The translations under genes and the position numbers were made by a program. This document shows positions 7,750 to 15,443 of a DNA stretch of 64,000 nt, one piece after another. Numbering within the stretch: the first letter of the stretch is position 1; the number at the start of each line of letters is the position of its first letter. The notes under the pieces were generated by a model that saw only the letters and a list, made by a program, of their open reading frames with translations, was not told the DNA's origin and did no database searches. The DNA comes from Sinosporangium siamense (GTDB lineage Bacteria; Actinomycetota; Actinomycetes; Streptosporangiales; Streptosporangiaceae): positions 62,001 to 126,000 of the forward strand of contig NZ_BOOW01000036.1 of the NCBI RefSeq assembly GCF_016863435.1, read 5' to 3'.

Positions 7750-8786
7750 ATCCGCCTCCCGTCCGCGATGCCGGGCATCAACTCCTCATAGAACCCCCGG
7801 TAGTCGCCCCACGTGCGCTCCTGCCAGAGGCGGACCGCGGCGAGGGGGTCGCCGAGGCTCGGCCGGTCGCGCCAATAGCGTGACCACAGGTGTTCCGTAC
7901 GGCAGGCGAAGGCTTGGCGCAGGCTGCCGAGATCGGGATAGCCGAGCGCCACCAGCGACAGGGAGGCGTCGTCGCCGCTTCCCGCCGCCACCTGGGCGGC
8001 GAGCCTGGCCGCCCACTCGTGTTCGTCGCGCGCCGCCTGCAGGCTCTCCAGCAGGTGGTATTCGAAGTGCGCCGGGGTGGCGACGTAGCCGGACAGGCCG
8101 TCGGTGGCGCACAGCAGGACGCAGGGCAGCTCCAGCTCCACCTGCCGGAAGTCGACCGTGAAGTGCCCGGAGGCGTTGAGCACGTTCGTCAGCGGCGGAT
8201 CCCGCAGCAGCTGCTGAAGGGTGTCGCTCTCGACCGTGTGGTCCCGGGTGAGCGCCTGAAGGCCGCGCCCGGGCGAGAGCGTGTAGGCGCGGGAGTCGCC
8301 CGCCCACATAGCCCGGCAGATCACCCGCCCGCCGCCCCGGCGGGCATAGTGCACGACCGCCATCGTGCTCGGCAGCTCCCGCAGGATGGTGCCGGTGAGC
8401 TTGCTGCGGGCGGCGGGCCGCATGACCGCGAGCAGCGCCGCCAGGTGCCGCTGAAGGGAGTCCGGGCCGAGCCGCCCGTCTCCGGCGATGTGGCGGCGGA
8501 ACCACGACACGACCCCGGCGCGGGCCACGTGGGAGCCGACCCACGCGCCGCTGCGCGGGGTGCCGTCGCGCGACTCGAACGCCGTGGCCGAGCCCGAACC
8601 GCCCGAACCGTCGAAGACGCCGACGATGCCGGCGCCGGACGGCAGGTGGTGCTCCAGGAGCGGTTCGGCGTCCTCGCCGCCGCCGGGCACACGCTCGGTC
8701 CAGATGCCGATGGCCCGGACCGCGCCTCTGCCGTATTGCCAGATCGAGGTCCCGGCGGCGGGCCCGGCGCCGGCGGCGAGTCTCAT
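7746..8786 (-). CDS. PP2C-family serine/threonine phosphatase
   Basis: A 346-residue protein with PP2C metal-site motifs in order: GVFDGSGG (Asp59-Gly60), WAGDSRAY (about 165-172), CATDGLSG (about 230-237) and GDDASLSLVALG (about 275-286). These residues bind the two catalytic metals in the family. About 60 extra residues (TEHLWSRYWRDRPSLGDPLA and on) extend beyond the usual domain. It is coupled by 4-nt overlaps to the SPFH-like gene upstream and the kinase gene downstream. It probably dephosphorylates the kinase and its targets. Confidence 0.85.
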   Translation of the reverse strand: MRLAAGAGPAAGTSIWQYGRGAVRAIGIWTERVPGGGEDAEPLLEHHLPSGAGIVGVFDGSGGSGSATAFESRDGTPRSGAWVGSHVARAGVVSWFRRHIAGDGRLGPDSLQRHLAALLAVMRPAARSKLTGTILRELPSTMAVVHYARRGGGRVICRAMWAGDSRAYTLSPGRGLQALTRDHTVESDTLQQLLRDPPLTNVLNASGHFTVDFRQVELELPCVLLCATDGLSGYVATPAHFEYHLLESLQAARDEHEWAARLAAQVAAGSGDDASLSLVALGYPDLGSLRQAFACRTEHLWSRYWRDRPSLGDPLAAVRLWQERTWGDYRGFYEELMPGIADGRRI

Positions 8787-9901
8787 CGTGCACCGCCGTT
8801 CGCGTCGGGCGGGATGCCGCGCACGCGGCTGACCCGGGGCCGGTCGCCGTCCACCGGTGCGGTGGGGGGCGCGTCCCGCGGCTGCCGTAAGAGGCCACCG
8901 CGGGACGCCAACCCGGGACGGCCGCGCGACGCCGGCGTGGACCCCTCCCGGCCGACGTCGCCCTGGCCGTCCCGGGAAGTCGCACCGGCACCGGCGGTGC
9001 CGACTTCGATCTCCCTGGCCATGGAGCCGCGCAGGCGGCTGGAGCGGGTGCCGCCGAAAGGCGCGGCGGACTCGCCGGTGACTTGATCCAACAGGACTCG
9101 CTGGGCGTGTATGAGGTCGAACGGCTCTCGACCGGGAGAGTGTTCAAGCACCCTTTCCAGGGCCTTGGCCGATTCGGCGCGCTCGGCCCGGTCGATCGCC
9201 ACCACGGCCTCAAGCGCCGAGCACGGCCCTTCGAGTTGCCTGATCTCCGCGATCAGCCCTTCCGCGCCCTCCGCCCGCAGCCTGCTCATGTGCTCGTCGT
9301 GGCGCATGCCGGCGAGGCGTCTGCCCCGCTCGATCTCGCGGAAGGCCCGCCCGCTCGTCACGGCCTCGTCGGTGTCGATGAGCAGCTCGACGAAGATCCT
9401 GCGCACGGCGACGACGTCGCCGGCGATGTCCTGCACGCCGGTGTTGAGGGCAATTGTGTTGAGGGCGCCTTCGGCCTCGTTGAGGTCGTCGATGTCGTAA
9501 AGCCGGGCTATACGGCGGAGCACGTGTTTGATCTCGGTGTCCACGGTGTGCCCGAGGTCGGCGATGCCGCGCCTCACCACCTCGACGGGGTTCACGACGT
9601 GGCAGTCCACGGAGACCTGGGCCTGGAAGGCGAAGTTCGGGTCCCGGCTGAGCAGCGGATAGTGGTGGACGACCCGGTGTTCCCTCATGTCCACGAGCAC
9701 CATGCGGGTGTAGCGGGCGTCCGGGATCGGCTCGCCCGAGTGGACGACGAGTGGCGCGCCTTGCCTGCGGACCAGCACGAGGGCGCGGCCGGGCCCGGGT
9801 GAGGGGATCGGCCTCAGCCGGAGCCGGGAGAGGGGCTGGTCGTCCACGATGGGGTTGATCTTCATGCCGAAATCTCGCTCTGGTCGGTGGGTCTGTGTCA
9901 T
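8783..9901 (-). CDS. SPFH/stomatin-like protein with motif-bearing tail
   Basis: A 372-residue protein. About residues 30-105 form a beta-rich segment (ALVLVRRQGAPLVVHSGEPI; FAFQAQVSVDCHVVNPVEVV), then a helix like those of band-7/SPFH domains (TEIKHVLRRIARLYDIDDLN) and a long charged helical region at 150-260. No membrane helix is seen. The last 90 residues are disordered Gly/Arg/Pro and contain RSSRLR (286-291) and RVSRVR (356-361), the same two motifs and order as in the kinase tail. Its ends overlap the neighbours by ATGA. I infer a scaffold or kinase substrate; the SPFH call is by pattern, not a search. Confidence 0.6.
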   Translation of the reverse strand: MTQTHRPERDFGMKINPIVDDQPLSRLRLRPIPSPGPGRALVLVRRQGAPLVVHSGEPIPDARYTRMVLVDMREHRVVHHYPLLSRDPNFAFQAQVSVDCHVVNPVEVVRRGIADLGHTVDTEIKHVLRRIARLYDIDDLNEAEGALNTIALNTGVQDIAGDVVAVRRIFVELLIDTDEAVTSGRAFREIERGRRLAGMRHDEHMSRLRAEGAEGLIAEIRQLEGPCSALEAVVAIDRAERAESAKALERVLEHSPGREPFDLIHAQRVLLDQVTGESAAPFGGTRSSRLRGSMAREIEVGTAGAGATSRDGQGDVGREGSTPASRGRPGLASRGGLLRQPRDAPPTAPVDGDRPRVSRVRGIPPDANGGAR

Positions 9902-12318
9902 CGCACCCGGATGAGGCCGGTGTAGAGGCTTGTGGCGGGGGTCTTCCGCTCACGGGCCCATTTGTCCAGGTAGTAGGTCAGGCGGGCGCGGTGCCGGTCG
10001 TCCCGGCCGGCGATTCCGGTCAGCAGGTCGCCGAGGTCGAGGCGGGTCCGCCGGCCCGGCACCGCGTGGTGTTCGACGAGGTGCCGCAGCGCCTTCAGCG
10101 CCTGCTCCTGCGCCTGGCCGTCGGCCAATGCCCGTGTCCACAACTCCACGAGCTGCCGCCGGTATCGCGGGGCGCGGGTGAGCAGCACTGGCACCGCCTC
10201 CCCCAGGGCTGCCGCGTCGTCCGCGCCGGGGCGGCAGGTGAGGTAGGTGAAGGCCCACAGGGCGGCCTTGACGGTGGCCGGCGGTGAATGCCGGAGGTCC
10301 GACCAGGAGAGGAGGGCTTCGAGCACCTCGGCGGTGTGGCCGTGGTCGAGCAGCCGCTGCACACATTGGCACACGGGGTGCAGCAGGTGCGCGTCCTCGC
10401 GGTCCAGGATCCGGCGCAGGATGGCCAGGGCCTGGACAGGGCGGTCCCGGCCGATCGGCCCCGCCAGGGTCGCGAGCACGGTCCGGGTGAGGCCCTGGCC
10501 GGCGGGAGGCGGCTGCTGATCGGCCCAGGAGGACAGCAGCACCCACACCTTGGCCGACAGCGCGGGGTGTTTGTCGACAGCCTCCAGCGCGCTCGCGGTG
10601 GCCTGCCGCATGGCGGGTGAGTCGCTTTCCGCCCAGGCGCGGAGGAATCGGTGGACGGCGTGGTGGAAGTCGCACCGCGCGATCACCCCGGCGAAGACCG
10701 CGGCCCGCCCCCGCACGTCCACGTCGGAATGTGTGATCAGCGAACGCAGCCACTCCAGGAGCGGTGCACGATAACCGTCGAGGTGCGTCCAGACATATCC
10801 GAGTACGGCGTGCCGCATGGACGGGTTCCTGAACACGACGCGGGGCAGTGCCGTACGTCCGTCCTCGCCGGGTGCGAACGCGACCTCGATCCACGGGAGG
10901 TCGGCGGAGAGGCGGTCCCGGAACCGTAGGTCGGGCATGACGGGCGCGGCGGGCTGGTCGGGGGTGTCCTGGCGTCCCGTCGCGAGTAGTGTGTGGAGGG
11001 CGACGGCGGCGTCCGACACCGTCAGGTAGCCCGCCCCCTCCAACGCGGCCGACGAGATCGCGAAGCTCACGCTCCCGAGGTCGTGGTGGAGCCCGAACCA
11101 CGCGTGCACCTGGATGTCGGGGTCACGCTGCGACTTGACCAGCGCCGTCAGGTCCTCGCCCGCCAGGATGGCGAGGCTGAGCCGCTCGGCGACCCCCGGC
11201 TGGGGCACCTCGCGCAGCAGATGCAGGGCGTCGCACTCGGCGAGCCTGCGGCGCAGGGCCGCGCGGGCCTCGGCCGCCGGCGAGTGGCCGAGCACCCGCC
11301 GTTCGACCACCCGCACGAGATCCACGGTCTGCAGCGAGGTCATGACCTGCGGCGAACGGGTGGCCGCCTCGACCAGCGCGCCCTGCGGAGGGTCGGTCAC
11401 CAGCACCATGTAGCTGCCCGACTCGCGGAGCACCGCCGTCACCTGCGCGATCCAGTCCTCGTCGATCGCCCTGGCCCATGTCCGCCGCAGGCCGGACACG
11501 TGGCAGCGTTCGAACACGGCGAGATAGCCGCTGTCTTTGTGTGGGGGACTCCAGCCCGTGCGGCCGATCCCCTCCGGGTCGTCGACGACGTAACACGCGC
11601 CCGGCGAGTCACCCCAGGCGCGGGTGGCGAGGGTCTCGGCCAGCAGGTTGATGGCGAAGGATTTGCGCCCGCTCCTCGGCGCCGAGGCCACCACCAGCAG
11701 ATGGTGGTCCATGAGAATGCCCAGAGCCTCGTCGAAGCGGGGGTGGTAAACGTGGTGCTCGGTGTAGTGCGCGAGTTCCGCGGCACCGATCTGGGACACC
11801 GTGCCGGCCGGGTCGGCCGACCGGCCGGCCGACGGGTCGACCATGTGGAAACCGCCGCCGATGGTGACCTCGTCGTTGAAAAGGGCGACGGTGCCGGCAT
11901 TGGGGTTGACCCCGGCTCGCTCGAATCTCTCCAGCACCCGGGTCGCGATCGCCGCGGCCTCCCTGGCCTCCTGCTCCTCGGCCTGGACCGCGCCTCCGCG
12001 CAGGAGCGCGGTCAGAGCCTCCTGGCCGAACAGGGCGTAGGCGTCCGCCGGGGACGCGTCTTCGAGGTCGCCCGCCGGGCCGTCGGGTGGAACGCCGGAG
12101 ACCTGCTCATCGGCGGGGTCCCCGCGGGCGTGGCCCTCGGCGGCCTCCCGCCCGGCGGCCACGAGTTCGGTGTCGAGGGGAGGGGACATGGCGGTGGCGT
12201 GTGCCTCTCGCGGAACAGGCGGAACGGGCAGGACCTGCGGAGCGGGCGCGACCGGCGGAATGGTGGGCCACCCGGCCGTAGACCCACCGGATTTGTCGTC
12301 AGGAGAGAGTGAAGTCAC
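9898..12318 (-). CDS. Large protein with degenerate P-loop and helical repeats
   Basis: An 806-residue soluble protein. Residues 1-60 are Pro-rich and disordered, 90-190 helical with a small beta motif, and 205-350 look like a P-loop NTPase core: VVASAPRSGRKSFAINLLAE at about 208-227 resembles a Walker A, but GRKS replaces GK[ST], and ACYVVDDPEG may be the Walker B strand. About 390-800 is an array of roughly 40-residue helical pairs of HEAT type. The degenerate loop suggests weak or absent hydrolysis. It overlaps the BTAD gene by 20 bp and the SPFH gene by 4 bp. It is probably the large scaffold or sensor of the system; the exact family is unknown to me. Confidence 0.6.
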   Translation of the reverse strand: MTSLSPDDKSGGSTAGWPTIPPVAPAPQVLPVPPVPREAHATAMSPPLDTELVAAGREAAEGHARGDPADEQVSGVPPDGPAGDLEDASPADAYALFGQEALTALLRGGAVQAEEQEAREAAAIATRVLERFERAGVNPNAGTVALFNDEVTIGGGFHMVDPSAGRSADPAGTVSQIGAAELAHYTEHHVYHPRFDEALGILMDHHLLVVASAPRSGRKSFAINLLAETLATRAWGDSPGACYVVDDPEGIGRTGWSPPHKDSGYLAVFERCHVSGLRRTWARAIDEDWIAQVTAVLRESGSYMVLVTDPPQGALVEAATRSPQVMTSLQTVDLVRVVERRVLGHSPAAEARAALRRRLAECDALHLLREVPQPGVAERLSLAILAGEDLTALVKSQRDPDIQVHAWFGLHHDLGSVSFAISSAALEGAGYLTVSDAAVALHTLLATGRQDTPDQPAAPVMPDLRFRDRLSADLPWIEVAFAPGEDGRTALPRVVFRNPSMRHAVLGYVWTHLDGYRAPLLEWLRSLITHSDVDVRGRAAVFAGVIARCDFHHAVHRFLRAWAESDSPAMRQATASALEAVDKHPALSAKVWVLLSSWADQQPPPAGQGLTRTVLATLAGPIGRDRPVQALAILRRILDREDAHLLHPVCQCVQRLLDHGHTAEVLEALLSWSDLRHSPPATVKAALWAFTYLTCRPGADDAAALGEAVPVLLTRAPRYRRQLVELWTRALADGQAQEQALKALRHLVEHHAVPGRRTRLDLGDLLTGIAGRDDRHRARLTYYLDKWARERKTPATSLYTGLIRVR

Positions 12319-13630
12319 CGGAGACGGTCACCGATTCGTTGAAGACCGGGGCTTTGATGAGCGCCGTGTTGAACGTCATCTGGCGTTCCTTGCGTGACGG
12401 AACCGGCGGAACCGACGGGACCGAAGTCGCGTCGAGCAGGCGGGCGACCGCCAGCTCGAACCCCGCGTCGCGGGACATGTGCGTGGCGATCACCGTCTCC
12501 AGCAGGCGCCACGCGCGCGGGCTGCCGTTCGCCTCGGTCAAGGCCCGCCGCGCCTCCTCGTCCTCGGCGATCCGCGCCCGCACAAGGTCGGTGAGTTCAC
12601 GGCCACGCCGCGATGCCTCCGCCGTACTCCCGTGGCGGCGCGCTCCGGCGATCAGCGCGATGGCGCGGCCCGCGGTCGTGCGGAACGCGGGTGAGGGGGC
12701 GGCGGCGCGGAATGCGGGCGCCGCGGCGACCCCGTCCCTCGGCAAGGGTTTGACGCGTGGTTCAGCGCGTGGTTCTGTGCGGCCTTCGGCCGGAGGCTCG
12801 GGGCGGGCGAACGGCGGAGCGGCGAGGGCGTCGTCCTGCGCGGCGATGCGCGATTGCAGCCTGAACAACCAGGGCAGCGGGTCGAGCCCCTTCTGGGACT
12901 GCGCCTTGATGAGCTCCCCGAGCACCCGGAGGGCGTCGTCGACGTTCCCACAGCGATAGTGCGCGATCGCGAGAAGCTTGATGATCTCGGCGGACTCGGG
13001 GGTGCGTTCGGCCAGGGTGATGAGGTCGTTGAGGTGTTCGCGGTGCCTGCCGATCGCGAGTTCGACGTTGAGCCAGTCGACGACCGCGGCGTGGCGCTTG
13101 CGCAGCAGCTCGGTGCGCCGCCCCTCGATCCATGAGCCGCTCAGATCGGCGAAGGGTTCCGGGCCGTTGAGCGGGTCTGAGTCGAAGCTCCAGATCTCCA
13201 GCGCGGACTTGAAGAGCTCGGCCGCCCGCCACATGGCGCGTTGCCGGTCACTGGGGGTTGCATCGGCGGGTGGGCCGGTGGGCGAGCCGTTCGTGCGCCC
13301 CAGTGTGTGGGCCGCTTTGATCTTGTCGAGGAATCGGTGCAGATCGACCCGGTCTCGAGCCACTCTCACGAGATATCCGCCCGAGCACCTCGGCAGCAGG
13401 TCGTGGCCCAGGGTGCGGCGCAGGTCGCCCAGATAGCTGGTCAGTGTGTCCGAGGCGTGCCTCGGTCGCTCCTCGGGCTCCCAGCGTGCCCTGATCAGCT
13501 CCTCGCGGCCGACCTTGCGGCCGGGTGTCCACAACATCGCCGTCAGGAAGACCCGGTGTGCGGGTTGCCCAAGCTTGATGGCCTGCTGGCCGTCGGATGC
13601 CCTTACGGGCCCGAATAAATGAAATTCCAC
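12299..13630 (-). CDS. BTAD-domain (SARP-like) transcriptional regulator
   Basis: A 443-residue protein starting at GTG 13628-13630. Residues 1-95 form an OmpR-type winged helix (MEFHLFGPVRASDG; HASDTLTSYLGDLRRTLG), and 95-260 a bacterial transcriptional activation domain of helical repeats (AELFKSALEIW; LLAIAHYRCGNVDDALRVLG). A Pro/Ala linker leads to a helical tail. The final 25 residues (ALIKAPVFNESVTVSGDFTL) are an unusual beta-like coda of the kind that also ends effector-associated proteins. As first gene of the minus-strand set it probably controls it. Paired CCTAGG sites 70-95 bp upstream are candidate binding sites. Confidence 0.78.
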   Translation of the reverse strand: MEFHLFGPVRASDGQQAIKLGQPAHRVFLTAMLWTPGRKVGREELIRARWEPEERPRHASDTLTSYLGDLRRTLGHDLLPRCSGGYLVRVARDRVDLHRFLDKIKAAHTLGRTNGSPTGPPADATPSDRQRAMWRAAELFKSALEIWSFDSDPLNGPEPFADLSGSWIEGRRTELLRKRHAAVVDWLNVELAIGRHREHLNDLITLAERTPESAEIIKLLAIAHYRCGNVDDALRVLGELIKAQSQKGLDPLPWLFRLQSRIAAQDDALAAPPFARPEPPAEGRTEPRAEPRVKPLPRDGVAAAPAFRAAAPSPAFRTTAGRAIALIAGARRHGSTAEASRRGRELTDLVRARIAEDEEARRALTEANGSPRAWRLLETVIATHMSRDAGFELAVARLLDATSVPSVPPVPSRKERQMTFNTALIKAPVFNESVTVSGDFTLS

Positions 13631-13698
13631 TTCCTGGTCCCTCTGGTGCCGGGTGGAGCGTTGCTATGACAAGCGGGACGGCGTACCGCGGCACAACC

Positions 13699-13725
13699 CC
13701 TAGGAGTTCTCCCGGTTTCCCTAGG
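13699..13725. promoter_or_regulatory. Paired CCTAGG sites, 21 bp apart
   Basis: CCTAGG occurs at 13699-13704 and 13720-13725, each preceded by C, so the repeats lie two helical turns apart on one face of DNA. SARP/BTAD regulators classically bind direct repeats spaced in multiples of about 11 bp. The pair sits between the divergent BTAD gene and the DUF397 gene. Autoregulation is inference. Confidence 0.35.
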
Positions 13726-13815
13726 TTTTCCGCCGGCAGCCGGCCCTGTTCGGTGCCTGAGTGTGGTGTCCATCGGGAGGACGACGAGGTCCTCGAAGAC
13801 GAAAGGAGCACATCT

Positions 13816-14028
13816 GTGGAAAGCCACGAGGTTCTGGAGCACTCCGCCGGCTGGCGCAAAGCCTCGGCCAGCAACGGCGGCGCCGGCTGCGTCGAGGTGA
13901 AGATCGTCGAAGGCGGCGTCGCGCTGCGCGACTCGAAGTATCCCCAGGCGGGTGTGCTGCTCTTCTACCGGGCGGAGTGGGAGGCCTTCCAGAGCGGCGT
14001 CCGCGCCGGCGAGTTCGACCTGACCTGA
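13816..14028 (+). CDS. DUF397 domain protein
   Basis: The start is GTG 13816 with AAAGGAG at 13802-13808 seven bases upstream; 70 residues. It matches the DUF397 pattern throughout: AGWRKASASNGGAGCVEVKI, VALRDSKYPQAG, then LLFYRAEWEAFQSGVRAGEF. DUF397 proteins are small cytoplasmic partners usually encoded beside XRE/DUF5753 (Scr1-type) regulators, and one lies convergently at 14190. They may form a regulator/antagonist pair; the partner's target is not evident. A strong hairpin terminator follows. Confidence 0.88.
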   Translation: MESHEVLEHSAGWRKASASNGGAGCVEVKIVEGGVALRDSKYPQAGVLLFYRAEWEAFQSGVRAGEFDLT

Positions 14029-14045
14029 GCCCGCCGCCGGCACTC

Positions 14046-14081
14046 GGGGGGCGTCCCTGAACTGCGCCCAGGACGCCCCCC
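14046..14081 (+). terminator. Hairpin terminator after the DUF397 gene
   Basis: GGGGGGCGTCC (14046-14056) pairs perfectly with GGACGCCCCCC (14071-14081) around a 14-nt loop, 17 bp after the DUF397 stop. There is no long T-tract, as is usual in actinomycetes. Confidence 0.65.
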
Positions 14082-14128
14082 GTCCCCTCCTGTGGTCGAA
14101 ACGCCTATGGGGGGAATCATCGGAACCT

Positions 14129-14160
14129 CGGCCTTGTCGGCCTTGTCGGCCTTGTCGGCC
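14129..14160. repeat. 9-bp tandem repeat, 3.5 copies
   Basis: The unit CGGCCTTGT is repeated exactly three times plus a partial CGGCC between the convergent DUF397 and XRE genes. It lies outside both coding regions. Confidence 0.7.
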
Positions 14161-14189
14161 ATGAGAGCGCCTGAGGCCGATGTGCCGGG

Positions 14190-15068
14190 TCATGTCTGTG
14201 CCGCCATCTCGGCGGCGATGCCGGAGATGAGCTCCCCGGCCTCGTCGCCGTAAAGCGCCGAGCCGGCGAGCCGTGCCCATTGGCGCCGGTAGAGCGCGAC
14301 GTCGGCGGGGGAGGTGACGGTCAGGCCGGCGTGGGCCGTCTCGACCTCGACGAGCACATCGCCCTGCCCGCCGCCGCCCTCGTATATGACGAACCCGTGC
14401 ATCGGGCTCACGGTCGCCTCGCGGTTTTGCGGGATGACGCCGATGACGACGTTGCCGAGGCTGCCGATCGAGGTGATGCGGTCGAGCTGGGCCAGCATGA
14501 GCCGGGGCGGCCCCGGCCGCCAGCGCAGCGCCGCCTCGCTGATGAGAAACTCGAACTCGCGGTCCGGCGCGTAGAGGGCGAGCTGCCGCTGCAGGCGCGT
14601 GGCGACCGCCGCCGCGAGCCCCTCCTCGGAGTAGGCGGGGTCGAAGAACGAGAAGACCCGCCGTGCATATTCCGCGATCTGCAACAACCCGGGCACCACC
14701 GAGAGCTGGAAGGTGCGTATGGCGCGAGCCCGGTCCTCCAGGTCCTTGAACTCGTCCTGAAGATGCGGGCGGTCGGAGAACGCGATGTTCCACGAGTGCA
14801 CCTCACCGAAGGCGGCCTCGGTCAGCGCGACGAGGGAGCGCCGTGTCTCCTCGGTCGCCTTGACCGCCGCGGCCCAGGTCTCCACCTGGGGCAGTGACGG
14901 GATCGTGGTCCCTGCTTCGATGCGTGACACCTTGGACTGACTGATTCCAATCTGGGTCGCGAGCTCTCTTCCCGAGATGCCGGCCTGCCTGCGCACTCGC
15001 GCCAGCTCGACCGCGAGTTGCCGGCGCTTGGTGCGCGGCCTGTCGTCACTGCCCGACGTGCCGCTCAT
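14190..15068 (-). CDS. XRE-family regulator with DUF5753 domain
   Basis: A 292-residue protein. Residues 16-75 form a Cro/CI-type helix-turn-helix (LAVELARVRRQAGISGRELA; IGISQSKVSRIEAG). Residues 95-285 are the DUF5753 ligand/partner domain with its marker IRTFQLSVVPGLLQIAEYAR and ALRWRPGPPRLMLAQLDRIT. This Scr1-type architecture is abundant in filamentous actinomycetes, often with DUF397 partners. Its promoter region has paired ATGAGTCG sites. Confidence 0.88.
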   Translation of the reverse strand: MSGTSGSDDRPRTKRRQLAVELARVRRQAGISGRELATQIGISQSKVSRIEAGTTIPSLPQVETWAAAVKATEETRRSLVALTEAAFGEVHSWNIAFSDRPHLQDEFKDLEDRARAIRTFQLSVVPGLLQIAEYARRVFSFFDPAYSEEGLAAAVATRLQRQLALYAPDREFEFLISEAALRWRPGPPRLMLAQLDRITSIGSLGNVVIGVIPQNREATVSPMHGFVIYEGGGGQGDVLVEVETAHAGLTVTSPADVALYRRQWARLAGSALYGDEAGELISGIAAEMAAQT

Positions 15069-15127
15069 CCGTCCTCGTCTCCCACTGCCCGTGCTTTGTA
15101 GCGCTCCAGGATTGGCCTTGATGCACT

Positions 15128-15173
15128 ATGAGTCGTAACGTAGGCAGCATGAGTCGGCGTTGTCAATGCAACG
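15128..15173. promoter_or_regulatory. Repeats upstream of the XRE gene
   Basis: ATGAGTCG occurs at 15128-15135 and 15149-15156, exactly 21 bp apart. It is followed by the inverted repeat CGTTG-N6-CAACG at 15158-15173. These lie 60-105 bp upstream of the minus-strand XRE start and are candidate autoregulatory sites. Between here and 15443 no gene is supported; 15281-15300 contains a doubled GGTGATTCAC. Confidence 0.4.
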
Positions 15174-15332
15174 ACGTGTGATGATGATGGGGATTGCCGG
15201 AGGAGAGACCGCTCTCGTCTCTGTCGCCTTCACTAATACCACAGCTTCCGGGACGGATACGCGGCTTGACAAGCATTGCCTGGTGATTCACGGTGATTCA
15301 CAGAGTGCCCGTGACGATATCCGGGAAAAGCC

Positions 15333-15367
15333 GGAGGCCGAGCGGGAGGGGTCCCCGCTCGGCCTCC
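15333..15367 (-). terminator. Terminator of the oxidoreductase gene
   Basis: GGAGGCCGAGCGGG (15333-15346) and CCCGCTCGGCCTCC (15354-15367) form a perfect 14-bp stem with a 7-nt loop, about 77 bp past the minus-strand stop at 15444. Confidence 0.75.
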
Positions 15368-15443
15368 AGACGGTCCGCACCGGTGGTGCGAGCGATCGAG
15401 TGCGGCGGATTCGCCGCAGGTCAGACCGTGATCGACAGGCTTG

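Noticed and set aside
10993-12312. Long plus-strand frame opposite the helical-repeat protein
   Set aside because: His/Arg/Gly-rich antisense translation; the minus-strand gene fits the overlapping operon.
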